From the NCBI GenBank assembly GCA_028283745.1, contig JAPWJZ010000007.1:1-64000 (forward strand): a stretch of DNA of 64,000 nucleotides, written 5' to 3'. The notes under the pieces are model-generated. The model made no database searches and had not been told where the DNA came from. It was given only the letters and a program-made list of their open reading frames with translations. This DNA is from Micavibrio sp. (GTDB lineage: Bacteria > Pseudomonadota > Alphaproteobacteria > Micavibrionales > UBA2020). Shown piece by piece: positions 45,952-55,965 of this stretch. Position numbers and translations under genes: made by a program. Each line of letters opens with the position of its first letter. Within the stretch, counting starts at the first letter, position 1.

Positions 45952-46592
45952 TTGCGAAGCTGACCGGCGTTATTGACAGCGTCGGGTCTAACCAGATGAT
46001 TTTGGATGTGAACGGCGTGGGCTATCTTGTTCATGCATCTTCGCGCACGTTGTCGCGTATCGGTTCCGCCAAGGGTACGCCCGTCAGCCTGTTGATAGAG
46101 ACGGTTGTGCGGGAAGATGCCTTTTTGCTCTACGGCTTTGCCGATACGGCTGAGAAAGAATGGTTCCAGATCCTTTGCACAGTGCAGGGTGTGGGCGCTA
46201 AAGTGGCGCAGGCTATCCTCAGCGTCGTGCAGCCGGAGCAATTGCCGCTCGTCATCGCCTCGCAGGATAAAACCGTATTGCGTCAGGCCGACGGCGTGGG
46301 GGACAAGCTTGCCGTCCGCATCGTGACCGAATTGAAAGAGAAGGCGGGAAAAATGGCGCTTGGCGCCGCCGCCCAGCAAAAGGCTTCCGATGTGCAGGGC
46401 AAGGCGGGCAAGGGCAACCCCACCGTGAACCTGCCCAAAACCGCCAGCAACGATGCCGTTTCCGCCCTTATAAACCTTGGCTATGGCCGCGCGGAAGCTT
46501 TTGGCGCGGTCGCCAATGTTATGCGCGATCGGGGGGATGATATAGCCCTCGGCGACCTTATCCGCGAAAGCCTGAAGGAATTGAGCGCATGA
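45948..46592 (+). CDS. ruvA: Holliday junction branch migration protein RuvA
   Basis: A 214-residue junction-binding subunit: N-terminal OB fold ([29 protein letters not shown]), two helix-hairpin-helix motifs ([34 protein letters not shown]) and a C-terminal RuvB-binding domain ([20 protein letters not shown]). It overlaps ruvC and ruvB by four bases each (ATGA), so the three are translationally coupled. Confidence 0.96.
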   Translation: MIAKLTGVIDSVGSNQMILDVNGVGYLVHASSRTLSRIGSAKGTPVSLLIETVVREDAFLLYGFADTAEKEWFQILCTVQGVGAKVAQAILSVVQPEQLPLVIASQDKTVLRQADGVGDKLAVRIVTELKEKAGKMALGAAAQQKASDVQGKAGKGNPTVNLPKTASNDAVSALINLGYGRAEAFGAVANVMRDRGDDIALGDLIRESLKELSA

Positions 46593-47665
46593 CCGGAGCC
46601 CCCGTGCACCGCGAACTGGACCCCACGCACCTTGCCATCAAGGATGTGGATGAAGCTTCCATTCGCCCGTTGTCGCTTGGCGACTTTATTGGCCAGAAGA
46701 AGACCCGCGAAAACCTGAAAGTATTCATCGAGGCCGCAAAGGCCCGCAGTGAACCGCTGGACCACGTGCTGCTGTTTGGCCCGCCCGGCCTTGGCAAAAC
46801 AACGCTGGCGCAAATCATTGCCAAGGAAATGAACGTCGGCTTTCGCGCAACGTCCGGCCCCGTTATTTCAAAGGCGGGCGACCTTGCCGCTATTTTGACG
46901 AACCTGCAGCCGAATGATGTGCTGTTTATCGATGAAATTCACAGGCTCAATTCCGCGGTGGAGGAAATTCTTTATCCCGCCATGGAAGACCGCCAGCTTG
47001 ACCTGATTATCGGGGAGGGGCCAGCCGCCCGTTCCGTACGGATTGATCTGCCGCCTTTTACGCTGGTGGCTGCCACCACGCGCTCCGGCATGATTACGCG
47101 GCCCCTGCGGGAGCGTTTTGGCATTCCGTTGCGGCTTGAATTTTACCAGCCGGATGAACTGGCGCTTATTGTCACCCGCGGCGCAAAAATTCACGGCATG
47201 GATATTACACCCGAAGGCGCGTTTGAAATTGCCCGCCGGTCCCGTGGCACCCCGCGCATTGCCGGCCGGCTGACCCGCCGCGTACGCGACTTCGCGTTGG
47301 TCGCCGGTGCAAAGCAGGTTGATGCAAAAGCGGCCGATGCCGCATTGCTGAAGCTGGAGGTCGATTCAACCGGTCTTGACAGCATGGACCGCCGCTATAT
47401 GCGCGTCATCGTCGATAATTACGGGGGTGGCCCCGTCGGCATTGAAACCATTGCCGCCGCCCTTTCCGAACAGCGCGATGTGCTGGAGGAGGTGGTGGAG
47501 CCATACCTGCTGCAATGCGGCCTTATCATCCGCACACCGCGCGGCCGCATGATTTCAGATGCGGGCTATAAATACCTTGGCCTGCCGCTTCCCAAAAACG
47601 CCAAGGACCGCCAGATGGCGCTGGAGATTGACCTTCCGGCGGATGAAGACATTAGCTCGATTTAA
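46589..47665 (+). CDS. ruvB: Holliday junction helicase RuvB
   Basis: A 358-residue AAA+ motor for branch migration. Walker A is GPPGLGKTT near residues 67-75, Walker B DEIHRLN, sensor 1 [10 protein letters not shown], and the C-terminal winged helix ends with [20 protein letters not shown]. It is last of the ruvC-ruvA-ruvB operon. Confidence 0.97.
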   Translation: MTGAPVHRELDPTHLAIKDVDEASIRPLSLGDFIGQKKTRENLKVFIEAAKARSEPLDHVLLFGPPGLGKTTLAQIIAKEMNVGFRATSGPVISKAGDLAAILTNLQPNDVLFIDEIHRLNSAVEEILYPAMEDRQLDLIIGEGPAARSVRIDLPPFTLVAATTRSGMITRPLRERFGIPLRLEFYQPDELALIVTRGAKIHGMDITPEGAFEIARRSRGTPRIAGRLTRRVRDFALVAGAKQVDAKAADAALLKLEVDSTGLDSMDRRYMRVIVDNYGGGPVGIETIAAALSEQRDVLEEVVEPYLLQCGLIIRTPRGRMISDAGYKYLGLPLPKNAKDRQMALEIDLPADEDISSI

Positions 47666-47721
47666 TTATCACCCCATCCGCATATCGGGTAATCTTGGCC
47701 GACTTGTCAGGAGAAGCCGCC

Positions 47722-48117
47722 ATGCATGACCATTCCATTCCCGTCCGCGTCTATTATGAAGACACCGATGCTGCGGGCATTGTTTACCATGCAAATTACC
47801 TGCGCTTCGCCGAACGTGGGCGGACGGAGATGCTGCGGGCGGCGGGGTTTGAACATGCGGCCATTCTGCATGACACAGGTATCGCCTTTACCGTAATAAC
47901 AATGGACATTAAATTTAAGCAACCCGCCAAGCTTGATGAACTTTTAACCGTCTTAACGCGTATGGTATCGGTCGGCGGGGCGTCTATGGAGATGGCCCAG
48001 GAAATCCGCCGCGGCGAAACTTTGCTTATTGATATAAAATGCAAAATTGCCTGTATTGATAAGCGCGGGAAAGCTGCTAGATTACCAGAAGCGGTGCGGG
48101 TGTTGTTTAAATCATAA
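47722..48117 (+). CDS. ybgC: Acyl-CoA thioesterase YbgC, Tol-Pal associated
   Basis: A 131-residue 4-hydroxybenzoyl-CoA-type hotdog thioesterase. The active-site signature is YYEDTDAAGIVYHANYLRFAERGRTE. I chose the ATG at 47,722, eight bases after an AGGAG ribosome site; a TTG nine codons upstream is less likely. ybgC precedes tolQ in most proteobacteria, and it does here with a 119-base gap. Confidence 0.94.
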   Translation: MHDHSIPVRVYYEDTDAAGIVYHANYLRFAERGRTEMLRAAGFEHAAILHDTGIAFTVITMDIKFKQPAKLDELLTVLTRMVSVGGASMEMAQEIRRGETLLIDIKCKIACIDKRGKAARLPEAVRVLFKS

Positions 48118-48236
48118 AGTTATGACTATGCGGCTTCTCGTGGCGCACGGCTTCGCCAAGGCTTCTTTTTAACTGCGGCGGCCATTTTTAATAACACAGG
48201 TTACGAATACTTCCAGCGAACACTTAAGGACACTTT

Positions 48237-48986
48237 ATGGACCCCACAATTCCCATCCAGGCAACGCAGCTCGCAGGTTCTGTTGCTCAGCACCATGACC
48301 TTTCCGTCGTCGGCCTTTTCCTGCAGGCGGACATCATCGTCAAGATGGTGATGTTCATCCTCGCCGCATCATCGGTCTGGAGCTGGGCGATCATTATCGA
48401 CAAGTGGGTGACGTTCAAGTCCATCAACCTCAAGGCGCAGAAGTTTGAAACATCTTTCTGGTCCGGTGAAGCGCTGGAGAAGCTGTACAAGCGCATCTCC
48501 GCAAAACCCGGCGACCCCATGGGACGCATTTTCTGCTCCGGCATGAATGAATGGAAGCTGACGATTGATTCAGGCAACGTCAACCTTGATGGTGACCTGC
48601 GCGCAGGCCTGCAGCAGCGCATCGACCGCGCCATGTCCACGTCAATCAACCGCGAAATCGGCGTGCTGGAACGGTACCTTACATTCCTCGCAACGGTCGG
48701 ATCCACGGGCCCGTTCATCGGCCTCTTCGGCACGGTCTGGGGCATCATGAACAGCTTTTCCGCCATCGCAGGTTCGCAAAACACCAGTCTTGCGGTTGTT
48801 GCGCCCGGCATTGCGGAAGCGCTGTTTGCGACCGCCATCGGCCTGGTTGCCGCTATTCCGGCGGTTGTGGCCTATAACAAATTCTCGACCGATCTTGGCC
48901 GTTACCAGGACAGGCTCGATGCGTTCTCGGCTGAATTCAGCGCCATTCTCGGACGTCACCTCGAGCAACGCGGGGCGGCAGCGTAA
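48237..48986 (+). CDS. tolQ: Tol-Pal system protein TolQ
   Basis: A 249-residue inner-membrane stator of the Tol motor, homologous to ExbB/MotA. It has three membrane helices: VVGLFLQADIIVKMVMFILAASSVWSWAII, then the pair around YLTFLATVGSTGPFIGLFGTVWGIMNSF and ALFATAIGLVAAIPAVVAYN. The TM3 region includes the conserved Thr/Gly pattern. Its last base overlaps the tolR start. Confidence 0.96.
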   Translation: MDPTIPIQATQLAGSVAQHHDLSVVGLFLQADIIVKMVMFILAASSVWSWAIIIDKWVTFKSINLKAQKFETSFWSGEALEKLYKRISAKPGDPMGRIFCSGMNEWKLTIDSGNVNLDGDLRAGLQQRIDRAMSTSINREIGVLERYLTFLATVGSTGPFIGLFGTVWGIMNSFSAIAGSQNTSLAVVAPGIAEALFATAIGLVAAIPAVVAYNKFSTDLGRYQDRLDAFSAEFSAILGRHLEQRGAAA

Positions 48987-49432
48987 TGGGCGCGAAACTC
49001 GCAGGACGGGGAAGGGGCGGCAGCCGCCGTTCCCGCAGCGTCATGGCCGACATCAACGTAACGCCGATGGTCGACGTTATGCTGGTGCTGCTGGTCATTT
49101 TCATGATCACGGCGCCGCTGTTGTCTGCGGGCGTGGCGCTTGATTTGCCGAAGGCAAAAGCAAAATCTATTTCTCAGGATGACAGCAAGCCGATTGAAAT
49201 TTCGCTGACCGCCAAGGGCGACATTTACATGGGCGAAACCCGCGTGTCACAAGACCGCATGACCAGCATGCTGCAGGCGATTGCCGCCGAAACGACCGAC
49301 CGCCGCATTTATATTAAAGCCGACAGCAAGCTCGACTACGGCAAGGTCATGGGCATCATGGCGGCCATCAACCTTGCGGGCTTCAACAAAATAGCCCTCA
49401 TCACCGACCCCACGATGTCCAAAGGCAACTAA
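48986..49432 (+). CDS. tolR: Tol-Pal system protein TolR
   Basis: A 148-residue ExbD/TolR protein. It has an N-terminal basic segment, the plug helix with the proton-carrying Asp in INVTPMVDVMLVLLVIFMITAPLL (Asp near residue 31) and a periplasmic domain. The start shares one base with the tolQ stop, and the stop shares one base with the tolA start. Confidence 0.95.
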   Translation: MGAKLAGRGRGGSRRSRSVMADINVTPMVDVMLVLLVIFMITAPLLSAGVALDLPKAKAKSISQDDSKPIEISLTAKGDIYMGETRVSQDRMTSMLQAIAAETTDRRIYIKADSKLDYGKVMGIMAAINLAGFNKIALITDPTMSKGN

Positions 49433-50283
49433 TGGCGCTCGAGACGGAAATGCGCAAAAGCTCCATCACGCTGGCCGTGGTGTTCCACGTGCTGGTACTG
49501 GTCGCCGGCATGGTGAGCCTGCCGTGGCTGAAGAAGGAGTATGACATTCCGACGCCTGTCTCCGTTGAAATCGTCGACATCTCGGAAATGGCGCAGACGA
49601 CCAAGGTTGCGCCAAAACCGGTGAAAGAAGAAAAAAAAGAAGAAAAGCCGCCGGAAAAAAAACCGCCGCCCGCGCCGACCAATACCGCAACCGAACCCGT
49701 CACGCCCGTGAAGGACAAAGTTGACGAGAAAAAAGAAGAGCTGAAAAAAGACGAAGTGCTGGTGGATGAAAACGCGCCGCCGCAAAAGAAGCTCGACAAA
49801 AAAGACGAGAAAAAGAAAAAGGTGACGCAAGCACCGCCGAAGAAGGATTTCAGCTCCGTCCTGAAAAACCTGGCCGATACCAAGGCCAAGCCAACGCCGC
49901 CCGCTGTGCCTGATACCAAGCCTGAAACCGACGCGCCCGCCGACAGCGGTGAGAATTTACCGCTTGGCACTAAAATGACCATGACGGAAATGGATGCCCT
50001 GCGCGCCCAGCTGCAAGGCTGCTGGAACGTGCCGATTGGCGGCAAGGATGCCGAAAACATGCAGGTTGATATTTTTATGGTTATCAATCCCGACCGTACA
50101 TTGCAATCTGCCAAGGTGGTTGATTCCGCGCGCTATAATAGCGACAGTTTCTTCAGGGCTATGGCCGATAGCGCAATGCGCGCCGTGCGCAATCCTTCTT
50201 GCTCGCCTTTTCAATTGCCAGCTGATAAATATGATGTCTGGAAACGGACAACGGTAACTTTTGACCCCAGCCAGATGTTCTAG
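49432..50283 (+). CDS. tolA: Tol-Pal system protein TolA
   Basis: A 283-residue inner-membrane-anchored bridge to the outer membrane. An N-terminal helix (SITLAVVFHVLVLVAGMVSLPWLKK) is followed by a Lys/Glu/Pro-rich extended stretch (about residues 60-180, low complexity) and a C-terminal domain (MDALRAQLQGCWNVPIGGKDAENMQVDIFMVINPD ... AVRNPSCSPFQLPADKYDVWKRTTVTFDP). The size is short for enterobacterial TolA but usual in alphaproteobacteria. Confidence 0.92.
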   Translation: MALETEMRKSSITLAVVFHVLVLVAGMVSLPWLKKEYDIPTPVSVEIVDISEMAQTTKVAPKPVKEEKKEEKPPEKKPPPAPTNTATEPVTPVKDKVDEKKEELKKDEVLVDENAPPQKKLDKKDEKKKKVTQAPPKKDFSSVLKNLADTKAKPTPPAVPDTKPETDAPADSGENLPLGTKMTMTEMDALRAQLQGCWNVPIGGKDAENMQVDIFMVINPDRTLQSAKVVDSARYNSDSFFRAMADSAMRAVRNPSCSPFQLPADKYDVWKRTTVTFDPSQMF

Positions 50284-50375
50284 GGCAGATGTTTTAGGGG
50301 TTCACCGGAGCCGAGGTACCAACGACTGACAGGGCACATGTTAAAACAAACTACCTTAAAAAAATGAGGACACAC

Positions 50376-51701
50376 ATGAAGAGATTTTTAACCGCGCTTG
50401 TTTTTACCGCCCTTGCCCTGACAGCCTTTGCGCCGGCAGCGCGGGCCGACCTGCATATCAACATTACCCAAGGCAACCCGCAGCCGTTGCCCATCGCCAT
50501 TCCTGCTTTCTCCAGCAGCAGCGGCACTGAAAATGAAATGGGCCGCAACATGACGCAGGTCATTTCGGACGACCTGCAAAATTCGGGCCTGTTCCGTCCG
50601 CTCAACCCCAGCTCCTTCATGCAGGATTCCGCAGCCGCTGCGACCGCGCCGAACTTCGGCCAGTGGCGCGCCATCAACGCGGAAGCGCTGGTAACCGGCG
50701 TGCTGACCGGCTCGGGTGACAAAACCCGCGTTGAATTCCGCCTGTGGGATGTAACCGCCGGCCAGCAAATGGTTGGCACTGCATATTCAACCACGCCCGG
50801 CAACTGGCGCCGCATTGCCCACATTATTGCGGATGCAATTTACAAGCGCATTACCGGTGAAGAAGGCTACTTTGATACCCGCATCGTCTACGTCTCTGAA
50901 ACCGGCGACATGCTCCACCGCATCAAACGCCTTGCCATTATGGATCAGGACGGCGCCAACCACCGCTTCCTGACGGATGGTAACGCGCTGGTGCTGACTC
51001 CGCGTTTCTCCCCCAGCCAGCAGCAGATCACGTACATGGCTTATTACAACAACCGCCCGCGCGTGTACCTGTATGACATCAACAGCGGCCGCCAGTCCGT
51101 GCTGGGTGACTTCCCCGGCATGACCTTCGCGCCGCGCTTCTCGCCCGATGGCCGCCGTGTTGTCATGAGCCTGTCGAAAAATGGCAACGCCGACCTGTAT
51201 GCCATGGATCTTGGCAGCCGCAGCACCACGCGCCTGACGAACGATGCCTCCATCAATACCGCACCGTCCTATGCGCCGGATGGCCGCCAGATCGCGTTTG
51301 AATCCGACCGTGGCGGCACCCAGCAAATTTACGTGATGGACAGCACCGGCGGCGGCGCGCACCGCATCACCTTCGGGGACGGCCGCTATGCCAACCCCGT
51401 CTGGTCGCCGCGCGGCGACTTGATTGCTTTCACCAAAATGCTGAAAGGCCAGTTCTACATCGGCGTTATCAAGCCGGATGGCAAAGGCGAGCGCCTGCTG
51501 ACGCAAGCCTTCCACGTGGAAGGCCCCACCTGGGCGCCGAACGGCCGCGTGCTGTCGTACTTCAAGGAACTGCCGAGCGGCATGCGCAACACGGGCCGCA
51601 CCGCGAAGCTTTACACTATCGACCTGACCGGCTTCAACGAACAGAAGCTGCCGACGCCGCTTGACGGTTCGGACCCCGCCTGGTCGCCGTTGAACAAGTA
51701 A
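50376..51701 (+). CDS. tolB: Tol-Pal system beta-propeller protein TolB
   Basis: A 441-residue periplasmic protein. A signal peptide ([24 protein letters not shown]) is followed by the TolB N-terminal domain ([14 protein letters not shown]) and a six-bladed propeller with repeated PRFSPDG-type blades ([58 protein letters not shown]). I chose the ATG at 50,376, six bases after GAGG. No pal or cpoB gene follows; a terminator comes at once. Confidence 0.95.
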   Translation: MKRFLTALVFTALALTAFAPAARADLHINITQGNPQPLPIAIPAFSSSSGTENEMGRNMTQVISDDLQNSGLFRPLNPSSFMQDSAAAATAPNFGQWRAINAEALVTGVLTGSGDKTRVEFRLWDVTAGQQMVGTAYSTTPGNWRRIAHIIADAIYKRITGEEGYFDTRIVYVSETGDMLHRIKRLAIMDQDGANHRFLTDGNALVLTPRFSPSQQQITYMAYYNNRPRVYLYDINSGRQSVLGDFPGMTFAPRFSPDGRRVVMSLSKNGNADLYAMDLGSRSTTRLTNDASINTAPSYAPDGRQIAFESDRGGTQQIYVMDSTGGGAHRITFGDGRYANPVWSPRGDLIAFTKMLKGQFYIGVIKPDGKGERLLTQAFHVEGPTWAPNGRVLSYFKELPSGMRNTGRTAKLYTIDLTGFNEQKLPTPLDGSDPAWSPLNK

Positions 51702-51713
51702 GCGGATACATTT

Positions 51714-51751
51714 AAAAAAACCGCCATCCGGTAACGGGTGGCGGTTTTTTT
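51714..51751 (+). terminator. Terminator closing the tol operon
   Basis: A CCGCCA(T)CCG/CGG(G)TGGCGG stem with a GTAA loop is flanked by seven A residues on the left and seven T residues on the right. It lies right after tolB, so tolB is the last tol gene. It can also end the convergent rppH transcript. Confidence 0.88.
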
Positions 51752-51785
51752 ATGCGTTGTTTGTTTTAAAGAAAGTTGGCGCGCC

Positions 51786-52376
51786 TTACGGCATGCCGTC
51801 CTTGCGGGGGTGTTTTTGTGCCGGATTTTTTACGCGGCTTTTGATTTTTTGCGCATAAGGCGCGAAGTCTTCCATCACGCGGGCATACACATCGCGCTTG
51901 AAGGGTACGACGTAATTCAGCAGGTCTTCAATCGGCACCCATTTCCATTTACTGAATTCAGGGTGCTTGAAGGCGGTGAGGTTGATGTCTTCATCATCGC
52001 CTAAAAATTCAAGGGCAATCCATTTCTGGCGCTGGCCCTTGTATTTTCCGCCCCACAGCTTTTTCGATGTGCGCTCGGGAATATCATAGCGGATCCAGTC
52101 ATCCATCGTGCCGATGATGTGGGCGTGGCGGGTGCCGATTTCTTCTTCCATCTCGCGGAAGACGGCAACTTCGGGTTCTTCGCCGTCGTCAATGCCGCCC
52201 TGCGGCATCTGCCATGCGCCGGGGTTGTCGAGCCGTTCTGCCACGAAAATTTTTCCATCGCGGTTGAACAGCGCAATGCCAACGCCCGGCCGGTACTTGG
52301 CATCATCAAGGGAGAGGCGGGGGGGTGTCGTCGCTTTGGGTGGCTTGCGGCTGCTGGGGGGTTGCGGCTTGGTCAT
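51786..52376 (-). CDS. rppH: RNA pyrophosphohydrolase RppH
   Basis: A 196-residue Nudix hydrolase that removes 5' pyrophosphate from RNA and triggers decay. The Nudix box GGIDDGEEPEVAVFREMEEEIG matches G-x5-E-x7-REUxEExGU. The flanking WQMPQGG and KWIALEFLG segments identify RppH. The N-terminus carries a Pro-rich extension (about 25 residues) that overlaps the 3' end of the upstream deacetylase gene by 71 bases. No later in-frame Met precedes the core fold. Confidence 0.93.
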   Translation of the reverse strand: MTKPQPPSSRKPPKATTPPRLSLDDAKYRPGVGIALFNRDGKIFVAERLDNPGAWQMPQGGIDDGEEPEVAVFREMEEEIGTRHAHIIGTMDDWIRYDIPERTSKKLWGGKYKGQRQKWIALEFLGDDEDINLTAFKHPEFSKWKWVPIEDLLNYVVPFKRDVYARVMEDFAPYAQKIKSRVKNPAQKHPRKDGMP

Positions 52377-53301
52377 GTTGCACCTTTGCTTTCCAGGCGT
52401 CGGACGGCGGAATCAGCTTGATGCCGCGCTTCTCCAGGCTTGCCGCCCAGCTTTTGATGATGTTGAAGGTCAGGGGGTAGGGTTGCGCAATGCCAACGGC
52501 GTAACCGCGGTCGTGCGCGATTTTTTCAAGCGCCAGCAACTGCTGCTGAATGTCGGTATCGGTCGCGCTGTCGTCAATCGCAATATCCGCCTCAATGTAT
52601 GGCGCGCCGGTGGCATCCGCCGCATCCTGCCCGGTGGATGTGCCGCCATCTGGATTTTCGATGAACAGCTTGGAGCGTTTCTTCAGGGTTTGCAGCAGGG
52701 CGCTCGTATCCTTTGAATCCTGCAGCATGCCGGAGCCCATGTAGTTCATGGCGCCCATTGTGCCGTCGGCGGCGTTCAGGATGCTGTAAAGGTTACGGGC
52801 GTTATCTGCATCGCTCTGGCGGAGCAGCAGCGCCTGGGGGCCTGGGTCTTCCAGCGGGAAGCTCAATGGCTCCATGGGGATCAGGATAAGCGTTTCGCGG
52901 TGAGCAAGACTGGCCTGCTTCAGCCAGTCTTTCAGCTTCGGGCTATAGGGCGAAAAGGCGAGGGCAACTTCCGGCGGCAGGTCGGACAGCGCGCGGTTGG
53001 TGTCGCTGTCCGAAAGGCCGATATCTGTCATGATAAGAGATATGGAGCCGCCGCCCGCTGCAGGCTGCGCCGTTTCGCCCGTATCGGGGAAGGCGTTGCT
53101 TTTTGCATCGGTAATCTGCGGCGTGGCGTAAACGGTGTTTACTTCCGTCTCCGCCTGCGGGATGCGCGCATCCCAATCCTTTATGGTATCGCCGGAATGC
53201 GACCATATCCAGCCGGCGGCAAGCATCAGCGTCAGGGCGTAAGCGGCAACGCCGATGCCAAGGCTCTTTTTATGCGCCGGAGGAAACGAAGACCATCCCA
53301 T
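52306..53301 (-). CDS. Divergent polysaccharide deacetylase family protein
   Basis: A 331-residue protein with one N-terminal membrane helix (SLGIGVAAYALTLMLAAGWIW) and a periplasmic domain with the YibQ/DUF610 pattern (ISLIMTDIGLSDSDTNRALSDLPPEVALAFSPYSP, ETLILIPMEPLSFP, GAMNYMGSG, DRGYAVGIAQPYPLTFNII). Members are related to NodB deacetylases but diverged. In many alphaproteobacteria the gene lies between ctpA and rppH, as here. The C-terminus is Gln/Pro-rich and overlaps rppH. Confidence 0.85.
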   Translation of the reverse strand: MGWSSFPPAHKKSLGIGVAAYALTLMLAAGWIWSHSGDTIKDWDARIPQAETEVNTVYATPQITDAKSNAFPDTGETAQPAAGGGSISLIMTDIGLSDSDTNRALSDLPPEVALAFSPYSPKLKDWLKQASLAHRETLILIPMEPLSFPLEDPGPQALLLRQSDADNARNLYSILNAADGTMGAMNYMGSGMLQDSKDTSALLQTLKKRSKLFIENPDGGTSTGQDAADATGAPYIEADIAIDDSATDTDIQQQLLALEKIAHDRGYAVGIAQPYPLTFNIIKSWAASLEKRGIKLIPPSDAWKAKVQHDQAATPQQPQATQSDDTPPPLP

Positions 53302-53337
53302 GATATTGCCGCTATAGCCTTCCCGTTACGTTACCGC

Positions 53338-54792
53338 TTATTTTTTCTCGGGCGCGTCTTTCGCCATCGGGTCAACCGGCGCAACCGCGCCGTCCGAGCC
53401 TTTGTAGAGCGAGATACCGGCCAGAACATCAAGGGCGCGCATCAGCTGGTAGTCGTCCTTGGTGTTGTCAGCGTCTTTCTTGTCCTTGTCGGCATCTTTC
53501 TTCGTGGCGTCTGCTGCGGGCACGATGGTCGTTGTGGTGGTCGTGGTGGTTACGGCCTTCGCGTCATCGGGCAGCAGGGTCGGGTCTTCGACCTTGTCGT
53601 TGGGGTTAGCAAGCGCGCCTTTCAGGTCCGCTTCATGGATTTCGCTGTAGGGGTCTTTTTCAGCAACGACTTTCGCGCGCTCGACAAGGATGTCGGGGAC
53701 GATGCCTTTTGCCTGGATGGAACGGCCTGACGGCGTGAAGTAACGTGCCGTTGTCAGCTTGATGGAACCACCGCCCGGAACGTCGAACAACGTCTGGACG
53801 GAGCCTTTACCGAAGGACTTCGTGCCCATCAGGATGGCGCGTTTATGGTCCTGCAGGGCGCCCGCAACAATCTCGGACGCGGAAGCGGAACCGCTGTTGA
53901 TGAGGACGACGAGGGGCATGCCGCCTGTCAGGTCGCCGGGGGTTGCGTTATCGCGGCGCATATCATCGGGGTTGCGGCCGCGGGTCGAAACGATTTCGCC
54001 TTTATCGATGAATGCATCGGAAACCTGAATAGCCTGGTCCAGCAGACCGCCCGGGTTGTTGCGGAGGTCAAGCACGTAGCCGATGAGCTTGTCGCCGGCT
54101 TCTTTTTTAATGTCAGTAATGGCTTTTTGCAGGCCGGGGAAGGTTTGCGCGTTGAAGGTGGTGATGCGGATGTAGCCGGCATTGCCGTTTTCAACATGGC
54201 TGCGCACCGACTTGATCTGGATGGTGTCGCGCACAAGCTTGAACTTCAGCGGTTCTTTTGCGCCCTGGCGCACAACCGTCAGCACGATTTCGGTGCCGAC
54301 CTTGCCGCGCATTTTTTCAATCGCGTCGTTCAGCGTCATGCCCATGACCTGCATGCCGTCGATTTCAACGATGAGGTCGCCGGACTGGATGCCTGCTTTC
54401 GCGGCGGGCGTATCGTCGATGGGGGAGACGACTTTAACAACGCCGTTTTCCATGGTGACTTCAATGCCGAGACCGCCGAACTCGCCGCGGTTCTGCACCA
54501 TCATCGCCTTGGTTTCTTCATCGTTCATGTAGTTGGAGTGCGGATCGAGCGAGGTGAGCATGCCGTTCAGCGCGTATTCGATAAGCTTTTTGTCTTCGAC
54601 CTTTTCAACATAGTTCGCGCGCACTTGCTCGAACACATCGCCGAACAGGTTGAGAGCCTTGTACGTGTCCGACACTGTTGAGCGGTTAGCGGCCTTGTCT
54701 GAATCATTCGACGCGGCATAGCCGGACAGCGAGGTGAAGGCGAGGATGATCGCAAGGGCGGTGCCGGCTTTAATCGTGTGTTTGAGGGACAT
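53338..54792 (-). CDS. ctpA: Carboxy-terminal processing protease, S41 family
   Basis: A 484-residue periplasmic Ser protease: signal peptide, PDZ domain (GGLGIEVTMENGVVKVVSPIDDTPAAKAGIQSGD) and the S41 catalytic core with the Ser in NSGSASASEIVAGAL and the Lys in GTKSFGKGSVQ. The C-terminal region is disordered and rich in Thr/Lys/Asp. It follows envC by three bases. CtpA homologues trim or degrade envelope proteins and can control peptidoglycan hydrolases, consistent with the neighbour. Confidence 0.93.
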   Translation of the reverse strand: MSLKHTIKAGTALAIILAFTSLSGYAASNDSDKAANRSTVSDTYKALNLFGDVFEQVRANYVEKVEDKKLIEYALNGMLTSLDPHSNYMNDEETKAMMVQNRGEFGGLGIEVTMENGVVKVVSPIDDTPAAKAGIQSGDLIVEIDGMQVMGMTLNDAIEKMRGKVGTEIVLTVVRQGAKEPLKFKLVRDTIQIKSVRSHVENGNAGYIRITTFNAQTFPGLQKAITDIKKEAGDKLIGYVLDLRNNPGGLLDQAIQVSDAFIDKGEIVSTRGRNPDDMRRDNATPGDLTGGMPLVVLINSGSASASEIVAGALQDHKRAILMGTKSFGKGSVQTLFDVPGGGSIKLTTARYFTPSGRSIQAKGIVPDILVERAKVVAEKDPYSEIHEADLKGALANPNDKVEDPTLLPDDAKAVTTTTTTTTIVPAADATKKDADKDKKDADNTKDDYQLMRALDVLAGISLYKGSDGAVAPVDPMAKDAPEKK

Positions 54793-54795
54793 GGG

Positions 54796-55935
54796 TCAGC
54801 TCTTATCCTGTTTTCGTTGTGCAGCCACTAACTGGCGGGGATTGACGGGCTCGCCGTTCTGGCGAAGCTCATAGTAAATACGTGGGTCGGTCTGTGATGT
54901 CTCGGCAATTCCGACGGGCTCACCCGCGGCGAGTGTCGCGCCGACAACCGTGTCGATACGGCCGAGACCAGCGATAAGGCTATGATAGCCCCCGGCGTGC
55001 TCCACAATCAAGATTTGCTTGTATTTCTGGAAGGGGCCGGCGAACTTTACCGTGCCGGCCAGCGGCGTCACCACGGCGGAACCGGGCCGGGCGGAGAAGG
55101 TAATGCCCTCGCTCTTGCCGCCAAGGTCATCGGTTTCCCCGAATGCGGTCTTCACGGTGCCGGAAACAGGCGGAACAATATTGGCGGGCAGGGAAGCATA
55201 ACCGGCGGTGCGCGTCACGTGGGCGGTGCGGGGCTGAATTCTGGTAACAAGGTCTTCAAGGTTTTTGGCTTCCTTGGCCAGTTTCGCCAGCTCCGCTTCC
55301 TGCTGCTTGCGGCTGTCTTCGGTCTTTTGGTAAAGGGTCTGGCGTTCCTTCAGCAATACGGCAAGGTCGCCCTGTTGCTTGCCGAGCTGTTGGCGCTGCT
55401 GCGATTGCTTCACGATCTGGTCGTTGATGTCGCTTTCAAGCTTGTTCATTTCGGCCAGCTGCACCTTTAGCGCATCGGACTGGCGGGAGATTTCGGGGAT
55501 CATTGATTTCATAATCAACGAGGCGCGGGCGGCATCAATCGGCGTTGCCATCAGCAGCATTTGCGGGGTGGAGGTGCGCTGGTATTTTTGCGCCGCCGTC
55601 ACAAGGCCGCCAAGGGCGTTGTTTTGGCTGTAAAGCTTTTCAAGGTCTTCCTGCCGTTGGCTACGAAGCGACTTTAACTTTTTATCCCCGTCGGCAAGGC
55701 CGTTTTCAAGGTCGCGGGCGTCTTTGACGCTGGTAATCAGCTTGGCCTTCAGGTCATCCACCTGTCCGCCGATTTCCTTAGACTGCTGCTGCAGCTTTTG
55801 CTGTTCCACCTGTTTGGCGGCAAGCTCCGCCTTGATGTTGCGGCCATCAATGTTGCGGGCATCGGCGGGCAAGGCGGCAAGGCTGAGTGCCGCCGCCGTC
55901 ATTGTACCGATCACGAAATTTTTGAGCATCCGCAT
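54796..55935 (-). CDS. envC: Murein hydrolase activator EnvC-like (degenerate LytM)
   Basis: A 379-residue periplasmic protein: signal peptide (residues 1-26), a long coiled coil (about 30-250, with repeats such as KQVEQQKLQQQSKEIGGQVDDLKAKL) and a C-terminal M23/LytM domain. The zinc ligands are missing: the expected first His reads SEGITF and the HxH position reads RIYYEL. It should therefore activate amidases at division rather than cut peptidoglycan, as E. coli EnvC does. It is transcribed with ctpA. Confidence 0.88.
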   Translation of the reverse strand: MRMLKNFVIGTMTAAALSLAALPADARNIDGRNIKAELAAKQVEQQKLQQQSKEIGGQVDDLKAKLITSVKDARDLENGLADGDKKLKSLRSQRQEDLEKLYSQNNALGGLVTAAQKYQRTSTPQMLLMATPIDAARASLIMKSMIPEISRQSDALKVQLAEMNKLESDINDQIVKQSQQRQQLGKQQGDLAVLLKERQTLYQKTEDSRKQQEAELAKLAKEAKNLEDLVTRIQPRTAHVTRTAGYASLPANIVPPVSGTVKTAFGETDDLGGKSEGITFSARPGSAVVTPLAGTVKFAGPFQKYKQILIVEHAGGYHSLIAGLGRIDTVVGATLAAGEPVGIAETSQTDPRIYYELRQNGEPVNPRQLVAAQRKQDKS

Positions 55936-55965
55936 CCTGCAATCCCGCTTGAGCCGGATTACCTT

